This document shows positions 27,915 through 35,385 of a stretch of DNA of 64,000 bases, one piece after another (positions within the stretch are counted from its first letter, which is position 1; each line of letters opens with the position of its first letter). The position numbers and the translations under genes were made by a program. The notes under the pieces are model-generated. The model worked only from the letters and a program-made list of their open reading frames with translations, did not search any database and had not been told where the DNA came from. Source of the DNA: Stenotrophomonas mori (lineage in GTDB: Bacteria; Pseudomonadota; Gammaproteobacteria; Xanthomonadales; Xanthomonadaceae); contig NZ_JAIKTS010000006.1 in assembly GCF_023556335.1 (NCBI RefSeq), forward strand, positions 62,001 to 126,000. The letters run 5' to 3'.

Positions 27915-27956
27915 GATGGAACTCCTTTTCAGAACGTTGAATGGGTTTGGGACGTT

Positions 27957-29009
27957 TCAGTCGTAAGCGTAGAAGTCGTCATCGATTTCACCGGGTCCAT
28001 CGGATGCGATGTAGCCGTTGCGGCAGCGGTAAACGCCGCGCTCCAGGTCGGTTTCGGCCTGCCATAGCAGGGCATCGAGGTGGTCCAGGCGATGTGGTCC
28101 AATCCATTCCCCCATGGAATAGATCGATTCCACGAAGCGCATGGGCGTGTCACCGTCACGTGCGTTCAACACCTTCCCGGGTTCGTGAAGATCTGAGAGG
28201 CTGGCGTAGCCGACCGGAATCGGCACGATCCAGCCCGAGCCTTTTCCACGATCAGGGTCGTGCCAATGCACGCGCGAACCCGTGGCGCCGTCGCTGTCCT
28301 GCATGGCGCGGTAGTTGAAACGCGACATGTCCAGCCAGGCATCCAGTGTGGTGGCGTCGGGGCGTTTCTGGCGCAAACGCTCCAGCCGTACGGGCATCAG
28401 ATCATCACGGCCAACCAGGGCGTAGCCGGGCAGCCATTGGCGCCGCCAGGCGCGGAAGTTCCGGTTGAGTTCCTCGGAGTCGTCAGGCAACACGGCCAGC
28501 CACGGCCGGGTGAAACGGCCCGGGGCGGGCCGCGATGGCAGCACGCTGCCGCCGGCGACACGCATGTTGGCGAGGGTCTGCAATGCCTTTGTGGCGAGTT
28601 TTGCCAAGGCGTCGTCATTGCCTTGGATGAGTAGCGGCATGTCGTCTCCGTGTCCGGCTTTCTGCTGGACCTGGAATACCAGCGTCAGGTCGAGATGGGT
28701 CCGGCCTTCCTCGACGATGGCGGCGGTGCCACCGGTTCTATCGACCGGGTTGCGGGTCAGGCGGAAAGTTTTCATATAGCCATCGTTGACCTGTTCCTGG
28801 TGGTGATGGCAGATCACCCCCACTTTCTGCAAACGCAATGGCACGCCGGTGTTGGTGAGCTTTCGTTCCAGCGCCCACATCAGGCCGGTGAAGGCGGTGA
28901 TTGACGGAAAGCCGTGGGTCATCTGGCTGGAGATGGCATTGGCGCTCTGCACGCGCAGGTGCGGGAGCACCAGCAGACCCTTGGCGGAATAGGGCAGGGC
29001 ACTGCTCAT
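27957..29009 (-). CDS. csy2: Type I-F Csy complex protein Cas5f (Csy2)
   Basis: A 350-residue Csy2, which with Csy1 forms the tail that holds the crRNA 5' handle. Family landmarks: LLVLPHLRVQSANAISSQMTHGFPSITAFTGLMWALERKL at the N-terminus, ICHHHQEQVNDGYMKTFRLTRNP, PLLIQGNDDALAKLA, WRRQWLPGYALVGRDDLM and a C-terminal FVESIYSMGEWIGPHRLDHLDALLW. Overlaps the csy1 stop by 4 bases (ATGA). Confidence 0.96.
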   Translation of the reverse strand: MSSALPYSAKGLLVLPHLRVQSANAISSQMTHGFPSITAFTGLMWALERKLTNTGVPLRLQKVGVICHHHQEQVNDGYMKTFRLTRNPVDRTGGTAAIVEEGRTHLDLTLVFQVQQKAGHGDDMPLLIQGNDDALAKLATKALQTLANMRVAGGSVLPSRPAPGRFTRPWLAVLPDDSEELNRNFRAWRRQWLPGYALVGRDDLMPVRLERLRQKRPDATTLDAWLDMSRFNYRAMQDSDGATGSRVHWHDPDRGKGSGWIVPIPVGYASLSDLHEPGKVLNARDGDTPMRFVESIYSMGEWIGPHRLDHLDALLWQAETDLERGVYRCRNGYIASDGPGEIDDDFYAYD

Positions 29010-30409
29010 GCCTGGACCTCCCGAGCGACGGGTCCATCGTGGGTGTTGTGCGTGGGAATGCAGGTGGGAGCTTCCAGTTTTTTGCGAAGCCGATGCAACT
29101 GCTTCGCCCAGCCGTCCTCGCTTTCATCCACCCGCAACAGTTTCTTCCATTGCCTGTGCTCGGCGTCGCCGACCGGGAAGCGGCCTTGCAGGCGAGCGTT
29201 GAGCCAGTGGGCAAAGCGTTTGCCGATGGCAGCAGGCCAGTCCATCCACAACCAATCGTGAGCGAAGACGTGTTCCTCGGCCAGCTCGGCGCGTAGCGGA
29301 TCGAGCCAGAGTTTTTCTTCCATGGCCAGCTCGGTGTACTGTTCGTCCCTGCTCCAGCCGCCGGGCAGGGCGCGGTGGAAACCACCCGCCATGATCGTGG
29401 CCTCGTCAATCAGGCGCTCGACGAAGGCATCCACCCGATCGCGGGTTTCCATGGTTTCATCGGGCTTGCTGGCAAGAAAGGCGCTGAACCGGCGCAGCGT
29501 GCGGTGGACTTCGGGGCGGGCCGAAAAGAGCCGGTCGAATACCGAGGTGGTACGGGCCGGGAGGCGGAAGTCGCTGGATTTCCAGACCGGTGGCAGAGAG
29601 GAAAGCAGGTAGTTGATACCGCCACGCTCACTATTGAGTTGCGAGATATTCTGGGGTTTCGTTCCCCCCAGCTTTTGTACCGCAAGGTCGGGATAGTGGT
29701 GGTGGATGCCGTCGTGCACCTTGCCGTCGCGCCGTGCCTGCCGTGCCTCCTTGTTGGCTTCGCCAAAGCGATGCTCCTGCAGCTCACGGTGCACGACGTG
29801 GGCGAGCGAGGTGGCGTACAGCGGTGCAAGCAGGTGGTAGTGCCTGTCCTCGCATGGGTCATCGCCGGCCAGCCAGTAGAGCTGCTTGGCCCGCTCGTGT
29901 GAGCTGGCGGGTCCATCGCGTTCACCGATCAGGCTCACGAAGGCATCCCGCCAGGCCTTTGCCAGCTCCACGTTGTCACTCAATGCGGCCAGGGCATCGG
30001 CCTGGCACTGTGCCAGCGCATCGAGCAGGGTCTGTCCGTTGACCTGCAGTTTCAGCAGCTTGTAGACGTCAAGGGCTGCCGCATTGCCCACCACGTCGGC
30101 ATCGAAGCGGTTGCCGAGCACATGGCTGCCAACCTCGTCGAGCTGCCGCATGTGCGTGGGAGGCAGGTAGAGATTGGTGCCACGCGCATCGGGATGGATG
30201 GGCTTGAGCGAGTGGGTGACGGCCTGGATCTGCCGGACGCGGCGGGCGGCATCCTCCAGCCAGGTGGCGCGTTGGTGCTGGGCAAAAAGCTCGGTGCGCT
30301 TCGGATCGTCGTCGGCAAGCTTGTCGAGCTTGGCGACTAGTCGATCCTGGATGAACTGATCAATGGCTGCACGGAACCCGGAAGGGGCGTGCGCAGGATT
30401 GCTTTGCAT
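29006..30409 (-). CDS. csy1: Type I-F Csy complex large subunit Cas8f (Csy1)
   Basis: A 467-residue Csy1, the PAM-reading large subunit of the Csy complex. The N-terminus (FRAAIDQFIQDRLVAKLDKL) and the conserved patches HPDARGTNLYLPP, GGTKPQNISQLNSERGGINYLLSSLPPVW and DEQYTELAMEEKLWLDPLRAEL identify the family. It starts the csy1-csy2-csy3-cas6f unit and is preceded by a long untranslated region and a predicted promoter (30637-30665) rather than being fused to the cas2/3 transcript. Confidence 0.96.
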   Translation of the reverse strand: MQSNPAHAPSGFRAAIDQFIQDRLVAKLDKLADDDPKRTELFAQHQRATWLEDAARRVRQIQAVTHSLKPIHPDARGTNLYLPPTHMRQLDEVGSHVLGNRFDADVVGNAAALDVYKLLKLQVNGQTLLDALAQCQADALAALSDNVELAKAWRDAFVSLIGERDGPASSHERAKQLYWLAGDDPCEDRHYHLLAPLYATSLAHVVHRELQEHRFGEANKEARQARRDGKVHDGIHHHYPDLAVQKLGGTKPQNISQLNSERGGINYLLSSLPPVWKSSDFRLPARTTSVFDRLFSARPEVHRTLRRFSAFLASKPDETMETRDRVDAFVERLIDEATIMAGGFHRALPGGWSRDEQYTELAMEEKLWLDPLRAELAEEHVFAHDWLWMDWPAAIGKRFAHWLNARLQGRFPVGDAEHRQWKKLLRVDESEDGWAKQLHRLRKKLEAPTCIPTHNTHDGPVAREVQA

Positions 30410-30447
30410 GGGAATTCATTTCCATAGAGTTGGAAGTTGCTAGAATT

Positions 30448-30613
30448 CCCGGGCGACACACGACGCCCGGGTCTTCCTCTGGTCGGTTTCGTTTGCTCAT
30501 ATCGTGGGCGTGCGAGTGCCAATCACTGAACTACCCTCCACCGTCTACTCGACGGTCGTTGACAGCCTCCACAGCTGTGTTGCTGGCCAGATCGGGCCGC
30601 AATCCCGATCTGG
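30448..30613 (-). promoter_or_regulatory. Structured 5' untranslated region of csy1
   Basis: Between the predicted transcription start (about 30630) and the csy1 ATG (30409) lie about 220 bases with two perfect palindromes: a 10-bp stem CCAGATCGGG/CCCGATCTGG with a 7-nt loop (30587-30613), and an 8-bp stem CCCGGGCG/CGCCCGGG (30448-30471) about 40 bases before the start codon. Neither is followed by a U-tract on the minus strand. A 28-codon frame (ATG at 30617, stop at 30531) lacks a Shine-Dalgarno and is not called. Confidence 0.5.
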
Positions 30614-30634
30614 TCATTAAAATCTAGCATGCAT

Positions 30635-30648
30635 CCATAGTACTTACA
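30635..30648 (+). promoter_or_regulatory. Putative Csy-complex target site over the csy1 -10 box
   Basis: Plus strand reads CC then ATAGTACTTACA. CC is the type I-F PAM, and the 12-mer matches the mini-CRISPR pseudo-spacer ATAGTGCTTACA (30712-30723) except at position 6. Its first six bases are the complement of the -10 hexamer TACTAT. Confidence 0.8.
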
Positions 30649-30665
30649 GAATTATCGAGGTGCAA
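30637..30665 (-). promoter_or_regulatory. Predicted csy1 operon promoter
   Basis: On the minus strand TTGCAC (30665-30660) is followed after exactly 17 bases by TACTAT (30642-30637), a good sigma70-type pair (4/6 and 5/6 matches). Transcription would begin near 30630. On the opposite strand TAAAAT (30618-30623) could be the -10 of a divergent promoter for the mini-CRISPR, but its -35 is poor. Confidence 0.65.
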
Positions 30666-30683
30666 GTGGGTGGTCGTGGCCGT

Positions 30684-30751
30684 GCTTTTCTGCTGAAAAG
30701 CAGCTTAGAAAATAGTGCTTACAAATCGCTGCCGCACAGGCAGCTCTAGAA
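30684..30751 (+). ncRNA. Mini-CRISPR encoding a Cas-regulating (CreR/CreA-like) RNA
   Basis: Two degenerate repeats flank a 12-nt pseudo-spacer. Repeat 1 (30684-30711) keeps 11 of the last 12 bases of the array repeat (handle CUUAGAAA against CUCAGAAA) and forms a 5-bp stem CTGCT/AGCAG with a GAAA loop. Repeat 2 (30724-30751) matches 21 of 28 and keeps the whole GCTGCC/GGCAGC stem; it overlaps the last codon and stop of cas2/3. The pseudo-spacer ATAGTGCTTACA (30712-30723) matches the csy1 promoter next to a CC PAM. Processing by Cas6f would give a short crRNA able to direct the Csy complex to that promoter without cleavage. Confidence 0.82.
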
Positions 30752-33700
30752 CTTCTTGTTGAAACCCAGCACGGGATGGAACCGCCAGCCGCGCTCCGTA
30801 TGGGGCAGGCTGGCGGTGGTGAAGGATTGGGCGCAGTCGCGCAGGCTTTCGCCACGCGTTTCGGCCAGGTCTGTGAGCAGGGTGAGCAGGTCATCATCTC
30901 CCCAGGGCGCAATGCCGGGGCCGTGTACGGCACTGTCGGGCAGGCGGGTGCAGGCGCTTTCTTCCATGAGGACGTAAAGCGAGGCTCCAGGCCGTCCGCC
31001 CTCCACCACGCGGTGCAGAAGCAGCACTTCTTCGTCCTCGTCGGGCAGCAGCACGACATCGACACGGCGCATCGGGTCATCACGGAACCGCTGGGTCTGC
31101 GGCAAAACGCCGGTGAGCCAGGGCTGTGGGCCCTTCCAGTGGGTGCTGGCATTGATCATCCACGGTGTCATGCCCTGCCGTGGGGGCTTTCCGGCAACCT
31201 TGGGCAGGTCGGCGCGCATGGTGTGGCGCAGGCGTGCATGTTCCAGATCAACAAGCCTGCGCGTGGGGTTGACCGGTCGGCCTTCCGGCAGCCGCAGGCG
31301 GGGGCGGGCGTCCAGCGTCCAGCGCTGATCCGCATCGAGCAGGTCTGCGAGCAGCTCGCCAAGCCGGTGACTGTGCAGATGGAAGTTCGGCTTCCGCGCC
31401 TTGTCTTCATCGCTGCGGCGCTCGGGCAGCCCGTCCTGCTCGAATCCCGGCCGGCAGTAGGCCGCCTCGTCCGGTTTGCGGCGCTCGATGGCACGCAGAT
31501 TGGTGTCGAGCACGCGCACATTGGGCGTGGTGACAGGCTCCGGTCGATGGCGGCGCACGCGCCCGGCTAGTTGAATCAGCGAGCGCAACGAGGAGGGTTC
31601 CACCACCGCCCAGTCGTAGTCGTGGTCCCTTCCGACCTCTGTTACCGGACTGCCGAGCACGATGAAAAGCTGGTCGTGTTCCGGGTGGGCGTCAAGTGCG
31701 CGGCGCACCACCGGTTGGGCGAAGACCGGGTCCGGGTCGCTGGAATGTTTGCGACGGCGATCCAGCGCGGTGTCGAGCCGGTGTTCGATGGCCGAGCGTA
31801 TCAGTAGTGGATGCTGCGAGTGGTACACGCACAGATGGATGCGCATGCCTTCGGGAGCGCCCAGCTTGAACAGCACCAATGCGGTATCGAACAGCGGGTC
31901 GATGTTGGCCATGCGGATCAGGCCGAAGCTGACACGTTTGCCGCTGCGTGAATCGACCACGTGGTTCTGCGGGTTGCTGTGCAATTGCAACGCGGCCTCG
32001 CGCAGAAGTGCGGCCCATTCGTGGCGCCTTTCCTCCTTGTCGTGGGCCGTGGTGGCGACGGGCAGCAATTCGGCAATGCGGCGCACGGGGGCTTTGGCCA
32101 ACCGCTCGCAACGTGCCTTGGCGAAGTCGTCGTGTGCCTGCTGGAACGCGGGCACGTCGGTACAGTCGGCATGGGCCTGTTTGAATTCGTCGATCCACAG
32201 GCAGGTGATGCGCGGGGGTTCCGACGGGCGTTCACCGCGATTGCGTTGCCAGTGCTGGCGACCGTCGCGATAGGCCTCGTACAGACCCTGGACCAGTGCC
32301 GGTGGCAGGGTGGCCGAGGACAGCAGCACGCGTGACCCCAGCAGGCCGGCCCAGTGCACCAGCCGGGTCAGTGCGGGCAGGTCGGCAAGGTCGAAATCGT
32401 CCGGCTCGTCGAGTACCAGGTCACCGGTCATCAGGCGCAGCATGGGTGCGATCTGGCGGCCGCCACGCAGGCTTTCGGTGGCCGGGGTGAGGTGATCGAC
32501 CGTGCAGGCCAGCACCGGGGCGGCAATCAGGCGGCGTGCGCGGGCATCGCCGGTGAGTCGTTGCAGCAGCGGATGGCGGTCGTCGCCGTCGTAGAGAATG
32601 TGGCTGTCCTCTTCCAGCAGGGACTGCCGCGACGCCGAACCGCTGGCTTCGGCCTTGGCCTGGTAATGCTCGAACAGTGCCCGACTTGCGCCGCCGCCGA
32701 CGAGAATGGCCAGTTCGTCATCGCCCAGGTGGAGGTCGCGCTGGAAGGCGCGGCCGGTCTGCTGGGTAAGCGTGCGCAGGCCGATGGCGAACGCGCAGCG
32801 CATGCCGTGGGAGGGATCGGCCAGTGCGTTCATGATGCGGGCATTGCCCAGGGTCTTGCCGCAGCCGGTCGAGGCCATGTTGACAATGAACGCGCCGTGC
32901 TCGGCGCTGCGCTCGCGCACCGAACGCGCCAGATCGGCAGCCTTGTCCTGCCAGCGGAAGGCATCGTGGCTGCTGCGCTTGTTCAGTGCGCGATGCCGCT
33001 GAAGGGCCGGAAGGCTGCGGGTGAGGGCCGGCAGGGCATGCATCACGTGGCTGGCGTTGGCCTGTACGCCCAGCAGATGCTCGTCCAGGGTCTGGTTGGG
33101 CTGGGTTTTGCCGTTATGGCGGGCCGTGTTGGCCAGCAACTTGCCGCCGGGTTGCAGGTAGGGTTTGCGTTCCGCCACGGGATGCCTGGCGTTGGCTTCG
33201 GCGCTCTGCTGGAAGGTCAGGCTGGAGTAGTAATGGTCGGCCAGCATCAGGCACAGCCGCGACACGTGCATGACGAACGGATCATGCAGCCACGGTTGGC
33301 TGGCCGGCGCAGATGGCAGGGCCAGCAGGGTTTGAGCCTGGCGCGCGGCCTGTTTGCGCCAGGCCGGGTTGGTGACGGGCAGGCCGTGCGGAAAACGCCA
33401 GTAGGAAGAAATATCCGCATTGGTACGGTCGCGGGCAGGTTCGTTCCAGTCGGCGTTGATCCGTTCCAACAGGGCATTCAGGTCGTCGGGGTTGAGAGGT
33501 GCTGCCTTTGCACCGTAACGCCGCAACGGATCATCCGAGTGATCCGTTTCCTCACCTGTATCCCCGGAAGTGCGTGGTCGCTGGACGGGCAACGTCGGCA
33601 ACCGATGGTGGGTTAGCACCAGCCAGGCGATGGCGTTTGCCAATGGCCGTTGGGAGCAGAACGGTGAGGTGAGACGGGTGCGTGATCCCAGCGGCATGCC

Positions 33701-34312
33701 ATCGCATTGCAGGCGATCATCGGCCAGCCACTCCGCCAGCCAGGCGTCCATGTCCTGCCGTTCCACGGCGTCGATCAGCCGCTGCAGCCAGCTGGCGTCG
33801 TCATCGTTGCCGACAAACGCCTGGAACAGACGCACGGAGACCCACTCATGCCGATAGTGCGTTTTGGGGAACGAGGCGCCGAACTGGCCGCGTGAGGCCA
33901 GATCAAGCATGGACTGGAACGCCGTCGTGGCCTTGCCGAGGTCATGCAGCAGCGCCGCCAACGCCGTGATGGCCTTCATACAGGGCAGGTGGTGCCAGGT
34001 GTTCTCGTCGCCCTTGCGCAGCACATCGCGGGTAGTGGTGTTGGTCGGTACCGCGCCCTGGTCATTGAAGCGGCGTGCATCGCCGACGATCCACAGCAAT
34101 TCGCTGTGATCCATGCCGCGAATCCAGTGGCAGGCCACGGACGTGTTCTTGCGGGCGGTCCTGCGCAGCAGTTTGCGCAGGGTGTCCAGGCCGGCCTGGG
34201 TGATCGGGGTCTGCCAGGTGCGATCGCCGCGCCGCTCGGCGAACTGGTCGAGGATGCGGCGGGTTTCGGTGAGGGCGCGTTTGTCGCACTGGCTGACCAA
34301 CAGGATGTTCAA
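30746..34312 (-). CDS. cas3: Type I-F Cas2/3 fusion nuclease-helicase
   Basis: A 1188-residue Cas2-Cas3 fusion. The N-terminal Cas2 domain (MNILLVSQCDKRALTETRRILDQF) supports adaptation with Cas1. The HD nuclease motif is LAALLHDLGKAT near residue 145. The helicase has Walker A ASTGCGKT near residue 480, a DEAH-like box LVLDEPDDFD near residue 637, motif III SSATLPP and a late RVRRHR motif. It degrades DNA recruited by the Csy complex. The ATG overlaps the cas1 stop by 4 bases. Its 3' end (last codon and stop) lies within repeat 2 of the mini-CRISPR. Full length with no frameshift seen. Confidence 0.96.
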   Translation of the reverse strand: MNILLVSQCDKRALTETRRILDQFAERRGDRTWQTPITQAGLDTLRKLLRRTARKNTSVACHWIRGMDHSELLWIVGDARRFNDQGAVPTNTTTRDVLRKGDENTWHHLPCMKAITALAALLHDLGKATTAFQSMLDLASRGQFGASFPKTHYRHEWVSVRLFQAFVGNDDDASWLQRLIDAVERQDMDAWLAEWLADDRLQCDGMPLGSRTRLTSPFCSQRPLANAIAWLVLTHHRLPTLPVQRPRTSGDTGEETDHSDDPLRRYGAKAAPLNPDDLNALLERINADWNEPARDRTNADISSYWRFPHGLPVTNPAWRKQAARQAQTLLALPSAPASQPWLHDPFVMHVSRLCLMLADHYYSSLTFQQSAEANARHPVAERKPYLQPGGKLLANTARHNGKTQPNQTLDEHLLGVQANASHVMHALPALTRSLPALQRHRALNKRSSHDAFRWQDKAADLARSVRERSAEHGAFIVNMASTGCGKTLGNARIMNALADPSHGMRCAFAIGLRTLTQQTGRAFQRDLHLGDDELAILVGGGASRALFEHYQAKAEASGSASRQSLLEEDSHILYDGDDRHPLLQRLTGDARARRLIAAPVLACTVDHLTPATESLRGGRQIAPMLRLMTGDLVLDEPDDFDLADLPALTRLVHWAGLLGSRVLLSSATLPPALVQGLYEAYRDGRQHWQRNRGERPSEPPRITCLWIDEFKQAHADCTDVPAFQQAHDDFAKARCERLAKAPVRRIAELLPVATTAHDKEERRHEWAALLREAALQLHSNPQNHVVDSRSGKRVSFGLIRMANIDPLFDTALVLFKLGAPEGMRIHLCVYHSQHPLLIRSAIEHRLDTALDRRRKHSSDPDPVFAQPVVRRALDAHPEHDQLFIVLGSPVTEVGRDHDYDWAVVEPSSLRSLIQLAGRVRRHRPEPVTTPNVRVLDTNLRAIERRKPDEAAYCRPGFEQDGLPERRSDEDKARKPNFHLHSHRLGELLADLLDADQRWTLDARPRLRLPEGRPVNPTRRLVDLEHARLRHTMRADLPKVAGKPPRQGMTPWMINASTHWKGPQPWLTGVLPQTQRFRDDPMRRVDVVLLPDEDEEVLLLHRVVEGGRPGASLYVLMEESACTRLPDSAVHGPGIAPWGDDDLLTLLTDLAETRGESLRDCAQSFTTASLPHTERGWRFHPVLGFNKKF

Positions 34313-35286
34313 GGTTCCACCTGCCCGGCGGTGTCCATCGCCACGGCCTTGAGCGTGTCGATCATGAAGTCGAGCGATTCGCTGCGGGTCAGGGCTTCGA
34401 TGCAGTTGCGGCGGAACTGTTGTTCGTCATCGCCGCGCATGGCGGAGAGGAACGCCTGCGGCAGGATGCTGGCATCCTTGGCCAGGTCGGCCACGTCGAA
34501 CACCAGTCCGCCGCGACGGGTCTTGCCGTGCAGTACCGCAAGGCCATGTGGCAGGCCGAGTACCCAGGTAGCGGTGGCGCCGAGTCCGTAGGCCAGATAG
34601 TTGCCGTGGTCGAGGAAGCGGTTGGCCGGGTCGGTGCCGCTGCCGCGCTTGGCGCGGGTGAAGTCGCCGTAGCCGACGGTGTCAACGGCGAGCTTGAACA
34701 GGGCCTTGGTGAGGCGCGCTTCTTCGGTCAGCAGGTGGGTATTGTCCTGCGCCAGGTCGATCTGCCTGCCGGTGCGCGCCAACAGTTCGTCCAGCCGCTT
34801 TGCGTCCACGGGGAATCCCGCATCACGCAGTGCACGGTGCAGCCATTGTTCGCGGATACGCGCGCTGCGGGCGTGCTGGAACGCCTTGGCGGCGGCCAGG
34901 CGCAAGTCGTCATCGAACCAGAAACGCACCCATGCCTGCAGGTATTCGGTGGGACGGTATTCGCTTTGCGGCGAGAACCACGCGACTTCGATATCCACTT
35001 CATTGGCGGAAAACAACGGCGTGCCGCCACCGCCGCAGAAGCCGACCAGTACGCCGGCCTTGGCCAGTTCGCGCATCGCCGCCTGGGTGACCGAGGTGCC
35101 GGTGCCCAGCAGCACCGTGGTGGTGTTGGCGATGGGAATGTTCCAGTACAGCGAACGCTTTCCCGCATCGGTGACATATTCGACGCGGCCACCATTGACC
35201 AGTACCCGGCAGTGCTGCAGGTAGTAGATGTTGGCACGCTTGGAATGCAGGATCGTTTTCAGATCCGACGACGGCAACGGCTCCAT
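34309..35286 (-). CDS. cas1: CRISPR integrase Cas1 (type I-F)
   Basis: A 325-residue type I-F Cas1, the spacer integrase. It starts at 35286 (MEPLPSSDLKTILHSKRANIYYL) with AGGGGG 5 bases upstream. Conserved stretches include GKRSLYWNIPIANTTTVLLGTGTSVTQAAMRELAKAGVLVGFCGGGGTPLF, the metal-site Glu in LTEEARLTKALFKLAV, HGKTRRGGLVFDVADLAKDASILPQAFL with catalytic His and Asp, and RRNCIEAL. First gene of the cas1-cas2/3 unit, about 100 bases after the end of mnmG. Confidence 0.96.
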   Translation of the reverse strand: MEPLPSSDLKTILHSKRANIYYLQHCRVLVNGGRVEYVTDAGKRSLYWNIPIANTTTVLLGTGTSVTQAAMRELAKAGVLVGFCGGGGTPLFSANEVDIEVAWFSPQSEYRPTEYLQAWVRFWFDDDLRLAAAKAFQHARSARIREQWLHRALRDAGFPVDAKRLDELLARTGRQIDLAQDNTHLLTEEARLTKALFKLAVDTVGYGDFTRAKRGSGTDPANRFLDHGNYLAYGLGATATWVLGLPHGLAVLHGKTRRGGLVFDVADLAKDASILPQAFLSAMRGDDEQQFRRNCIEALTRSESLDFMIDTLKAVAMDTAGQVEP

Positions 35287-35385
35287 GTTGTCCCCCTGTA
35301 CATGTCGGACCTGCATGCATGCCAGGTCCGGATCTCACAGAGGGAGACTGTAGCGTCTATTCGTACAAGGATGACTATGGAGTGA

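Noticed and set aside
30540-30556. Hairpin ACCGTC-GAGTA-GACGGT in the csy1 leader as a third Cas6f-type repeat
   Set aside because: It has a 6-bp stem and 5-nt loop like the repeat, but the stem sequence is unrelated and no handle follows, so Cas6f recognition is not expected.
30531-30617. 28-codon frame as a CreT-like toxin gene
   Set aside because: No Shine-Dalgarno and only one rare Arg codon; the evidence is too thin to call a gene.
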